A stretch of DNA of 64,000 bases. Source: Epsilonproteobacteria bacterium UBA6211. GTDB lineage: Bacteria; Campylobacterota; Campylobacteria; Campylobacterales; Arcobacteraceae. Below, in pieces: positions 27,337 through 34,614 of this stretch (the stretch's first letter is position 1; each line of letters starts with the position of its first letter). The stretch covers positions 1 through 64,000 of the forward strand of contig DISL01000037.1 of the NCBI GenBank assembly GCA_002421845.1, read 5' to 3'. The notes under the pieces were generated by a model, which saw nothing but the letters and a program-made list of their open reading frames with translations, was not told the DNA's origin and did not search any database. The position numbers and the translations under genes were made by a program.

Positions 27337-28086
27337 ATGAAAAAAGTTTTTATGGGTATAATACTCTGTACAACCATGATTTGGGCTAATGAAGCATATG
27401 AGATAGCAAAAAAATCTTATGATGTTATGTATGGATATAAAAGTTCCATTTCTATGGTTGATATGATTTTGATAAATGCACAAGGTAGTGAAAACCAAAG
27501 AAAATTTGAACTCAAAAAACTAGAAGGTGATGATGGCGATAAATCGCTTTTGACATTTGTATATCCTATAGACGTCAAAGATACCAAGCTTTTGAGCTTT
27601 GAACATATCGGCACGGACGATGACCAGTGGCTTTATCTTCCTGAGCTTAAAAGAACAAAAAGGATTTTATCAAAAAACAAATCAGGTTCATTTATGGGGA
27701 GTGAGTTTAGCTATGAAGATATATCATCACAAAACTACAAAAAATACGATTATATAGCCGAAGTAAAAGAGGAGAATTATGAAGGAACACAGTGTTTTGT
27801 AATACAAAGAATCCCTATAGATAAAAACTCTGCATATTCAAAACAAATAGTATATGTGGACAAAAAAACATATTTGCCGAAATTCGGAGAATATTTTGAT
27901 AAACAAAATAAACTCCTAAAAAAAATATCATTTTTGGAGTATTCAAAACTCTCAAATATCTATAGAGTCCAAAAAATAGATATGTTAAATGTCCAAACAA
28001 ACAAAAGAACTACCCTGATTTATACGGAAGATAAAATAAACCAAAATTTGAGTGAAAATGATTTTTCTCAAAGAGTTTTACAATGA
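27337..28086 (+). CDS. Outer membrane lipoprotein-sorting (LolA-like) protein
   Basis: The 249-aa protein has a signal peptide (residues 1-18) and the LolA-like half-barrel fold of the family called outer membrane lipoprotein-sorting protein. The typical DDQWLYLPELKRTKRI and GSFMGSEFSYEDI segments are present. In such clusters it accompanies an MMPL transporter and probably carries a lipid or lipoprotein through the periplasm. It is the first gene of the TetR-controlled operon and overlaps the next gene by 4 bp. Confidence 0.82.
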   Translation: MKKVFMGIILCTTMIWANEAYEIAKKSYDVMYGYKSSISMVDMILINAQGSENQRKFELKKLEGDDGDKSLLTFVYPIDVKDTKLLSFEHIGTDDDQWLYLPELKRTKRILSKNKSGSFMGSEFSYEDISSQNYKKYDYIAEVKEENYEGTQCFVIQRIPIDKNSAYSKQIVYVDKKTYLPKFGEYFDKQNKLLKKISFLEYSKLSNIYRVQKIDMLNVQTNKRTTLIYTEDKINQNLSENDFSQRVLQ

Positions 28087-29195
28087 AAAAAATAGGTTTA
28101 GTTGTTTTACTTGCTTCGTCTTTGTTTGCTTTGGAACATAAGTCAAATATAGATTTTAAATATTTTAATTATTCAAATAATATCGATGAAAAGCTAATAG
28201 GCGGTGAAACAAGGCTTAAATCCGATTATAAAGATATTGAGTTCAATTCAACATTTCAATATATGTATAGTTCCGATTATACCGATAGAAGATTTTTTGA
28301 TGTCAACGAACTCTATGCCAAAATAAAAGACTTGACTTTTGGAAAACAAATCAAGTATTTTGGAGAACTAGAAGGCTTTAATATAGCAGATACCTTTAAT
28401 ACCAAAAATTATTTGGTAGATGCCTTTGATAAAGATTCCAAAATAGGGAGTTGGGGGCTATGGAATAGTTTTTATTTGGAAGATAGTATTTTGGAACTAG
28501 GTATAAAGCTATATGAAGAAAAACAAAAATTCCCCTCTCAAGATTTTACCCATTCATCTTTACCTTTGCCCTATAGCGGAGATTTAAAACTTCAAAACTC
28601 AAGATATTCTCCTAGTTTGTACGTCGTGTATGGGTTTGATATGCAAGAGTTTGCCAATAAATTGATTTTTATGCACGGATATGATAACAAAAGGTATTTT
28701 GTACAAAATGGACTTAGTTTGTCGCAATATGCTTACAGAGTAAATAAACTATCATTTACTTCAAATACCATATATAACGATACTTTGTTTAAGTTTGAAG
28801 GGAGTGTTACAGATGTTTTGAGTGATGATAATATGAGTGATTACGCACAATTAGGTATGGGAGTAGAAAAAACATATAATCTTCCAAGCGATTTGGACAT
28901 GGATGTGTACGGTGAGTATTATAGATATATTTACAAAGATAAAAAAATAGAGAACGTGGATATTTCAGAGATATACGACAATGACGTATTTATAGCTGTT
29001 AAGCTCAATTTCAACGACACAGCAATGACAGAAATAAAAAGCGGTATTTTGTATGATACAAAAAATCACGAGAAAACTTTTAAAGCTGAACTCAAACACA
29101 AATTAACCGATGACGTGGTTTTATCGGGGGAGTTTTTGAAACTAAAGCCAAGTAACGACTATAGAAGTATGGTTTGTCTTCAATATCTATTTTAG
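28083..29195 (+). CDS. Putative outer-membrane beta-barrel protein
   Basis: The 370-aa protein has a signal peptide (MKKIGLVVLLASSLFA) and a body rich in alternating aromatic and polar strands. It ends in a terminal phenylalanine (SMVCLQYLF), the mark of outer-membrane barrels. It lies between the LolA-like and MMPL genes in one operon, the arrangement of envelope-spanning lipid transport systems. I cannot name the family with confidence. Confidence 0.7.
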   Translation: MKKIGLVVLLASSLFALEHKSNIDFKYFNYSNNIDEKLIGGETRLKSDYKDIEFNSTFQYMYSSDYTDRRFFDVNELYAKIKDLTFGKQIKYFGELEGFNIADTFNTKNYLVDAFDKDSKIGSWGLWNSFYLEDSILELGIKLYEEKQKFPSQDFTHSSLPLPYSGDLKLQNSRYSPSLYVVYGFDMQEFANKLIFMHGYDNKRYFVQNGLSLSQYAYRVNKLSFTSNTIYNDTLFKFEGSVTDVLSDDNMSDYAQLGMGVEKTYNLPSDLDMDVYGEYYRYIYKDKKIENVDISEIYDNDVFIAVKLNFNDTAMTEIKSGILYDTKNHEKTFKAELKHKLTDDVVLSGEFLKLKPSNDYRSMVCLQYLF

Positions 29196-29204
29196 GAAAA
29201 CAGT

Positions 29205-31463
29205 ATGGAAAAATATATAAATTTTTTGGATAAATACAAATATTACGTGATAGGTTTTTTTACCGTTATGGTAGCGTTGTTGTCAATTTCTTTGAAAAAC
29301 ATTGCTTATGAGGGGAGTTATCGTATATGGTTTGATAAAGACTCTTCTATCATCAAAGATTATGATAAATTTCGTTCGGTATTTGGAGGAGATGACGCAT
29401 TTATAGTCGCTTTCAAAGATGAAAACGGTATTTTCAATCAAAAAGCCGTTGAAGTTATACTTGACTTGACCGAAAAATTTAAGCAAATAGACGGTGTGAC
29501 ACAGGTAAATTCACTAACTAATTATCAATATATTAGCTCCCAAGAAGACGACGTATATGTGGAGGATTTTATATCAAGCGTAGATGATGACCTAAAGGCA
29601 AAACAAGAGATTGCACTAAGTGATAGATTGATTTTAAATCAGCTTATATCACCTGATGGTAAAACTACTATGATAGCGGTAAAACTAGCTACGAGTACAG
29701 GTTCAAAGGAAGAATCAAATATATATGTGATGGGTGAAATAGAAAAGATATTGAAGCCTTTAGGTGAGGTTAGCGGATATGAATTTTATCTTAGCGGTGC
29801 ACCTGCCGTGACGGCATCTTTGGTTTTGATTTCACAAGCTGATGCTATGAAACTTATGCCTTTGGCTGTTCTTAGCGTAGTAGGGTTGTTGTTTTTGCTT
29901 TTTAGGACGTTTTTGGGTGTTTTAGTCCCATCTATTGTTGTTGTTTTTACGTTTTTGATTGTTTTGTCTATGCAGATTATCCTTGGATATAAACTCAATA
30001 ATTTTACGGTAAATATCCCGTCTTTCGTGACGGCAATAGCAATAGCCGATAGTATGCACTTATATCTAGCGTGGGTTTATTATAAATTACGAGGTGAGGA
30101 TAATAAAACTGCACTTTTTGTAGCTATGAAGACAAATATTATACCTATTACGATGACTTCGCTCACTACGGCTATCGGTTTCTCAACCCTTGGAATAAGC
30201 CCTATCGAGCCTATATCGACTTTGGGGATAGCGATAACAAGCGGTGCTATTATAGCTCTTGTTTTGAGTTTGACTATTGCACCTGCCGTTATACTTACGG
30301 TAAAAGAGAATTACGAAGTAAAGAAACTTACATTTTTTGATTTGCTATCTACACAAGGATACGGAAGTTGTATCCAAAAGCACGATAAAAAAATAGTGAT
30401 AGGATTTGTACTTTTTATTTTGGCTACGGGGTATGGTTTGAGATACACTCAAATAGACAGCAACAGTATCAAATACTTCAAGGAAAATACTACCGTTAGA
30501 AGCGGAAGCGACTTTGTGGAAAAGAATCTGACTGGTTCTATGGTGTATGAAGTGATACTTGATTCAAAGGAAAATGAAGGGATAAAAAGTCCTGAGTTTT
30601 TGAATATGGTAGAAAAATTTGAGAGTGATTTGAAAAAGGAGTTTGCTCATATAAGGTTTTCTAGCTCTTTAAAAGATATTATAGTGCGTATGAATGAGGT
30701 ATTAAACAAAGATAAAACATCTGATATTCCTGATAACAAAAACTTAAATGCCCAGTATTTGTTGCTTTATTCCATGAGCCTTCCGCAAGGAATGGAGATA
30801 AACGATAAAATGGATACTAAAGAGAGGTTTCTAAGACTTAGCGTTTATAGCGATATAGTACCTACATCAAAAGATTTGGAGATGATAGATTGGATAGAGG
30901 ACTATTTTGCTACTCAAACAAAATATAATGTGGAAGTGCAAGGACAAAGTGCCATATTTGCATATATGCAATCTATGATAAGCGATACTTTGGTGGTTTC
31001 TTTGTTTATGACTATTTTGCTTGTGAGTTTGGCGATGTATTTGATTTTCAAAAAGCTATCAATGCTTTGGATTTTTGTCTTGCCGAATATCGCACCTATT
31101 ATAATAGTAGGCGGAATTATGGGGTATATTGGGATAGATATAGATATAGGTATAGCCATATCGGCAGCAGTTATTATAGGTATAGCCGTAGATGATACTA
31201 TACACTTTTTTAGTAAATATTTTGACGCTATCAAAACAAAAAGTTTTACCGATAGTATCGATTATATAATAAGCCACAGCGGAAATGCGATGATACTTAC
31301 GACTTTTATTTTGTCAATTACCTTTGGAGTGTTTTTGGTAAGTGATTTTATACCGAATATTAGTTTTGCTATCGTGACCGTTACGGCACTTAATAGTGCG
31401 TTGTTGTTTGATTTGGTTTTCTTACCGGCAGTGCTTAGTATGATGAATAAGAAGAGAGTTTAA
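29205..31463 (+). CDS. MMPL/RND superfamily transporter
   Basis: The 752-aa protein has the RND-type layout: one N-terminal helix, a periplasmic loop, a bundle of helices (about 215-365) containing ITSGAIIALVLSL, a second loop, and a second bundle (about 585-745). The family exports lipids, hydrophobic compounds or drugs using proton flow. Operon context with LolA-like and barrel proteins suggests lipid or lipoprotein transfer to the outer membrane. The substrate is unknown. The downstream flavodiiron gene has its own sigma54-like site. Confidence 0.85.
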   Translation: MEKYINFLDKYKYYVIGFFTVMVALLSISLKNIAYEGSYRIWFDKDSSIIKDYDKFRSVFGGDDAFIVAFKDENGIFNQKAVEVILDLTEKFKQIDGVTQVNSLTNYQYISSQEDDVYVEDFISSVDDDLKAKQEIALSDRLILNQLISPDGKTTMIAVKLATSTGSKEESNIYVMGEIEKILKPLGEVSGYEFYLSGAPAVTASLVLISQADAMKLMPLAVLSVVGLLFLLFRTFLGVLVPSIVVVFTFLIVLSMQIILGYKLNNFTVNIPSFVTAIAIADSMHLYLAWVYYKLRGEDNKTALFVAMKTNIIPITMTSLTTAIGFSTLGISPIEPISTLGIAITSGAIIALVLSLTIAPAVILTVKENYEVKKLTFFDLLSTQGYGSCIQKHDKKIVIGFVLFILATGYGLRYTQIDSNSIKYFKENTTVRSGSDFVEKNLTGSMVYEVILDSKENEGIKSPEFLNMVEKFESDLKKEFAHIRFSSSLKDIIVRMNEVLNKDKTSDIPDNKNLNAQYLLLYSMSLPQGMEINDKMDTKERFLRLSVYSDIVPTSKDLEMIDWIEDYFATQTKYNVEVQGQSAIFAYMQSMISDTLVVSLFMTILLVSLAMYLIFKKLSMLWIFVLPNIAPIIIVGGIMGYIGIDIDIGIAISAAVIIGIAVDDTIHFFSKYFDAIKTKSFTDSIDYIISHSGNAMILTTFILSITFGVFLVSDFIPNISFAIVTVTALNSALLFDLVFLPAVLSMMNKKRV

Positions 31464-31479
31464 CGGTATTGTAATTGCA
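31464..31479 (+). promoter_or_regulatory. Sigma54 -24/-12 promoter of flavodiiron gene
   Basis: CGGTATTGTAATTGCA has GG and GC 10 bp apart and starts at the end of the MMPL gene, 27 bp upstream of the flavodiiron ATG. It resembles the sites at 37147-37162 and 34136-34151 (GGTAT...TGCAT). Confidence 0.68.
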
Positions 31480-31506
31480 TATATTTTGAAAAAATAAGGC
31501 AATTAT

Positions 31507-32733
31507 ATGAAACCAGTACTTATCAAAGAAGATTTATATTTTATAGGTGTATTTGACCCTGATATTAGGACATTTGATATTATTATGAAGACTGCAAATG
31601 GGAGTAGTTACAACGCTTATTTACTCAAAACCGATGATGGGGTAGTGATATTTGATGGAGTTAAAGAGGGGTTTGGTGATGAGTATTTTGCCAAAATAGA
31701 GTCTCTTTGTAGCTATGATGAAATCAAATACATAATAGTTCACCACCTAGAACCTGACCACAGCGGTACATTGCCAGAGCTTACAAAAAGGGCAAAAAAT
31801 GCCAAGCTTATGATGTCACCTCAAGCAAATCTGATGATAAAAGCGGTAGTTCACGCATCTGAAATCTCTTTTGAGACGGTTTGGAGCGAAAAATCTATCC
31901 AAATAGGTGGAAAGACTATCAAGTTTTTAAGCACTCCTTACCTTCACTGGCCAGAAACCATAAGTAGTGTTTTGGTGGAAGATAAAGTGCTTTTTAGCGG
32001 TGATGTTTTCGGAAGTCATTATTATGATAAGAAGATTTTTGATGATGTGGTAGGGGATTTTGACTATGCCTTTAAGTATTATTACGACCATATTATGAGA
32101 CCTTTTAAAAGGCATGTATTGAACGCTTTGAAGCTATATGCAGGTGAAAATATAGAGCTAATAGCACCGCTTCACGGACCAATAATCAGACAAAACCCTC
32201 TCAAATACATCAACCTTTACAAATCATGGAGTGAACAAAAAGGGATATTTGGCGGTAAAGGTGACAAAAAAACCATATCTATTTTTTATCTCACAAGCTA
32301 CAAAAACACAAAAGATATGGCTGAAAGTATAGAACTAGGATGCGAAAGTGAGCCAAATGTGGTAGTAAATGTATATGATTTGGCGTCATTAGAAGAAAAC
32401 AATGTACTAAATCTACTAGAAGAGAGTGACGGAATACTAATAGGCACACCTACAATCAACGGCGATGCACCCAAACCTGCATGGGATGCTTTGAGCTGTA
32501 TGATGTTGCTTGAAAAAACAGGCAAAACAGGAGGAGCATTTGGTAGCTACGGATGGAGTGGTGAAGCACCAAATATGATAAACGATAGAATGAAAGCCTT
32601 GAAATTCCGTGTACCCCTAGAGCCTTTGAAAATCAAACTAATCCCAACACAAGATGAGCTTGATAAGGCTTACGAGTTCGGTAAAGAGTTTGCCCAGATT
32701 GTCAATGGGAAGATGGTGGAGATGGATATGTAG
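31507..32733 (+). CDS. Flavodiiron protein (FprA/Roo-type O2/NO reductase)
   Basis: Flavodiiron proteins reduce O2 to water or NO to N2O in the cytoplasm. The 408-aa protein has the beta-lactamase-like diiron domain (HHLEPDHSG near residues 79-87, later LHWPET and LFSGDVFGSHYY) and a C-terminal flavodoxin domain (ISIFYLTSYKNT, APTINGDAPKP-like loop, GGAFGSYGWSGEA). No rubredoxin or reductase fusion is present. The sigma54-like promoter suggests induction with nif genes and hence oxygen protection of nitrogenase; that is inference. Confidence 0.9.
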   Translation: MKPVLIKEDLYFIGVFDPDIRTFDIIMKTANGSSYNAYLLKTDDGVVIFDGVKEGFGDEYFAKIESLCSYDEIKYIIVHHLEPDHSGTLPELTKRAKNAKLMMSPQANLMIKAVVHASEISFETVWSEKSIQIGGKTIKFLSTPYLHWPETISSVLVEDKVLFSGDVFGSHYYDKKIFDDVVGDFDYAFKYYYDHIMRPFKRHVLNALKLYAGENIELIAPLHGPIIRQNPLKYINLYKSWSEQKGIFGGKGDKKTISIFYLTSYKNTKDMAESIELGCESEPNVVVNVYDLASLEENNVLNLLEESDGILIGTPTINGDAPKPAWDALSCMMLLEKTGKTGGAFGSYGWSGEAPNMINDRMKALKFRVPLEPLKIKLIPTQDELDKAYEFGKEFAQIVNGKMVEMDM

Positions 32734-32776
32734 TAGTGAAAGCTGTCCCCATTTTTCATTTTTATACTCCTTGACA

Positions 32777-32849
32777 CACATAAAGTTGAAGCTGTGCTTC
32801 GCAAACGAAGCGCAGCGTAGTTTGCTTCTGAACGATCGCCTTGTTAGCC
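32777..32849 (-). repeat. attC-like recombination site of an integron cassette
   Basis: Read on the minus strand it starts GGCTAACAAGGCG and ends CTTCAACTTTATG. The inner part folds as GCGCTTCG-TTTG-CGAAGC. The outer boxes GTTCAGAAGC and GCTTCAAC pair with unpaired bases, as in attC hairpins. GGCTAAC pairs with GTTAGCC, which lies at the other end of the cassette (33556-33562). The cassette gene stop codon lies within GGCTAAC. Confidence 0.72.
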
Positions 32850-33542
32850 ATTTATGCCTTTCCGTATCTTCATGTCAAATATTAAACTGGCTATTTCATC
32901 AGTAAAAAGAGAAATATAGTCGTCTTTTAAACCTCTTGAACTGCTCGGGTGTGGCATAGAAATTACATTGCACTTTTCAAACTGTTGAAAGCCAATTTTA
33001 AATCTTCGACCCGAAAACGGCTTTTGTACTATGTCTGGTTTTGCCATAGGTGGACCCATTACATCAGAGAATCTTTCTAATACTTTTGGACTCTGTAGTA
33101 TATTTATCATTTCGGAACCCATAAAAAAGATTAGGCTTGGTTCAAAAGCTTTAAGATGGGAAATGAAATTGTCTAGTTGCTCAGGATTTGTTAACTTCTG
33201 GAAATAATTATCGGTGATTTTATGACCATCAGTATTACACCAATTCGTTTGAATAATGCATTTTTCAAAATCTCCCCCAAGTGCTTCTCGACTTAAACGA
33301 TGCCCCCACAATTCAAACCATTTAACAATTCTTCTGTCATATCTCCAAGCAAATGCTCTTTTTCCATGTGCTGGTGATTTATTTGAAAATATTGTCACCG
33401 CATCTTTTTCGTAAAATATATCCTCGCCTGACTCAACCAGTTTTTGGTCTTCCTCACTAAATCCCCACTCATAACCGCAGATCATCAGTCCATTCTTATC
33501 GTTAAAACCATGGAAAATGCTATTCCCAATGTTTAGCTCCAT
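32844..33542 (-). CDS. Cassette-borne protein, weakly uracil-DNA-glycosylase-like
   Basis: The 232-aa protein has no signal peptide. FFMGSEMINIL and NVISMPHPSSSRG recall the strand and HPS motif of uracil-DNA-glycosylase-fold proteins, but the likeness is weak. The start has a perfect AGGAGG 5 bp before ATG, and the 5' leader is only 20 bp from the boundary GTTAGCC. The stop overlaps the attC-like site. Codon use is less AT-rich than that of its neighbours. This is the layout of a promoter-poor integron gene cassette; no integrase is in the window. Confidence 0.75.
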   Translation of the reverse strand: MELNIGNSIFHGFNDKNGLMICGYEWGFSEEDQKLVESGEDIFYEKDAVTIFSNKSPAHGKRAFAWRYDRRIVKWFELWGHRLSREALGGDFEKCIIQTNWCNTDGHKITDNYFQKLTNPEQLDNFISHLKAFEPSLIFFMGSEMINILQSPKVLERFSDVMGPPMAKPDIVQKPFSGRRFKIGFQQFEKCNVISMPHPSSSRGLKDDYISLFTDEIASLIFDMKIRKGING

Positions 33543-33924
33543 TAAGCCTCCTAGTGGCTAACTATTTATTGAACCTACATTGTATATAAAACACCCTTAA
33601 AATCAATAAATAACATACATAAAATGTCATATATCAAAACAACGAGAAACACCTTAAATAAAGTATTCTTGAATTATTTCACTATAAAAAACATTGCAAT
33701 TTCAAGGAAAGTCTGCTAAAGCAACTGCTATTGATATTTTGAATAATGTCTTTACAATAAAGAAAAAATATGATATAACTTTCCTTGTAAAAAAGAAAGA
33801 GTAATGGTGCTTACGATATAACCTTAAAACTCCAAGTTCGTCACTCTGCTCCTAAATCTCATATTTATAGATATTCTAGATTCAGTGTCAAGCACGGAAT
33901 GACAGTTTTATTTACTTTCTAATT
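33543..33924. other. Intergenic region with repeat copy C and a gene remnant
   Basis: This 382-bp region starts with the cassette leader. Repeat copy C follows (33562-33666, minus orientation). At 33697-33803 (plus) a short open frame ends in ITFLVKKKE and looks like the C-terminal remnant of a lost gene. The palindromic-type segment GTCACTCTGC...GGAATGAC at 33840-33904 belongs to the same broad class as the repeats at 50723 and 51566. No intact gene was seen. Confidence 0.5.
33562..33666 (-). repeat. Dispersed ~105-bp repeat, copy C
   Basis: Read on the minus strand, it shares ordered blocks with copies at 50835-50942 and 51673-51781: CTTTATTTAAGGTGTT, GTTTTGATATATGA, TATGTTATTTATTGATTTTAAG, and the end AATAAATAG. 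It ends exactly at the integron-cassette boundary. Confidence 0.7.
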
Positions 33925-34113
33925 TTAAGAGAGTTTAATATCCTTTAAAATTACAGTCAACTCATTATTCAATCCATTTATTTTGGATATAACTTCACTT
34001 CTTGTTTTTTCATCAAGGCTAAATCTTGAGTCGATGAATTCGTATATTTTGAAAGTATCTGTGAAGATTGTACCCATCAAATCTTGTTTTATTTTTTCTT
34101 CTATTTTTCCCAT
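33925..34113 (-). CDS. Small helical protein (62 aa) under a sigma54 promoter
   Basis: I do not recognise this protein. It is 62 aa, charged, predicted helical and without cysteines (MGKIEEKIKQDLMGTIFTDT...). Its ATG follows AAAGGATAACTT, and a -24/-12 site lies 23 bp upstream at 34136-34151. It is divergent from the nitrogenase-associated ArsC-like gene. Being under a nif-type promoter, it is likely part of the nitrogen-fixation response; no function is assigned. Confidence 0.65.
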   Translation of the reverse strand: MGKIEEKIKQDLMGTIFTDTFKIYEFIDSRFSLDEKTRSEVISKINGLNNELTVILKDIKLS

Positions 34114-34135
34114 AAGTTATCCTTTGGACTAATAA

Positions 34136-34151
34136 TGCATAAACTATACCA
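34136..34151 (-). promoter_or_regulatory. Sigma54 -24/-12 promoter of the 62-aa gene
   Basis: On the minus strand TGGTATAGTTTATGCA has GG-N10-GC spacing. Its -24 end is only 4 bp from the -24 end of the divergent site at 34155-34170, forming a back-to-back sigma54 promoter pair. Confidence 0.7.
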
Positions 34152-34154
34152 AAT

Positions 34155-34170
34155 AGGTACACTTCTTGCA
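34155..34170 (+). promoter_or_regulatory. Sigma54 -24/-12 promoter of the ArsC-like gene
   Basis: AGGTACACTTCTTGCA has GG-N10-GC spacing and lies 22 bp upstream of the ATG at 34193. It decides the start, since an earlier in-frame codon at 34166 would fall inside the promoter. Confidence 0.78.
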
Positions 34171-34192
34171 TATTGTTGGGCAAAGGAGTAAT

Positions 34193-34612
34193 ATGAAATT
34201 TACTAACTACAATATAACTTTTTATGAAAAACCAGGATGTGCTGGGAACAAAAAGCAAAAAGAGATACTTAGCTTAAACGGTCTATCATTTCATATCAAA
34301 AGTATCCTTGATACACATTGGACTTCCGATACTCTAGCACCATTTTTTTATGGACTTGATAAGCATGAGATTATCAATCAATTCGCCCCTCAAATCAAAA
34401 ACAATGAAATAAATATAAATGATTATTCAAAAGAAGAGCTTGTAGATATAATGTGCCAAAATCCTATACTTATCAAACGCCCATTGTTACAAATAGGGGG
34501 TCATTATATTTGCGGTTTTGATATTCCAAAAATCAATGCACTTCTTGGGATAGAGATATGCGAACATATCTCCTTATCCACTTGCCAAAAAAGCGATTGC
34601 ATACCATCATAG
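34193..34612 (+). CDS. Nitrogenase-associated ArsC/Spx-like protein
   Basis: The 139-aa protein (MKFTNYNITFYEKPGCAGN...) has the thioredoxin-like ArsC fold with one N-terminal cysteine in KPGCAGNKKQ. It shows the LIKRPLLQIGGHYICGFD segment typical of the ArsC family. Related nitrogenase-associated proteins occur in nif clusters of other diazotrophs, where the gene is sometimes called nifO. The sigma54 promoter supports coexpression with nif. It is convergent with the Cache/CheW paralogue 2 gene, with stops 2 bp apart. Confidence 0.8.
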   Translation: MKFTNYNITFYEKPGCAGNKKQKEILSLNGLSFHIKSILDTHWTSDTLAPFFYGLDKHEIINQFAPQIKNNEININDYSKEELVDIMCQNPILIKRPLLQIGGHYICGFDIPKINALLGIEICEHISLSTCQKSDCIPS

Positions 34613-34614
34613 TA

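Noticed and set aside
33697..33803. Short frame ending in VKKKE as a gene
   Set aside because: It has no start codon or ribosome-binding site and is interrupted upstream; treated as a remnant.
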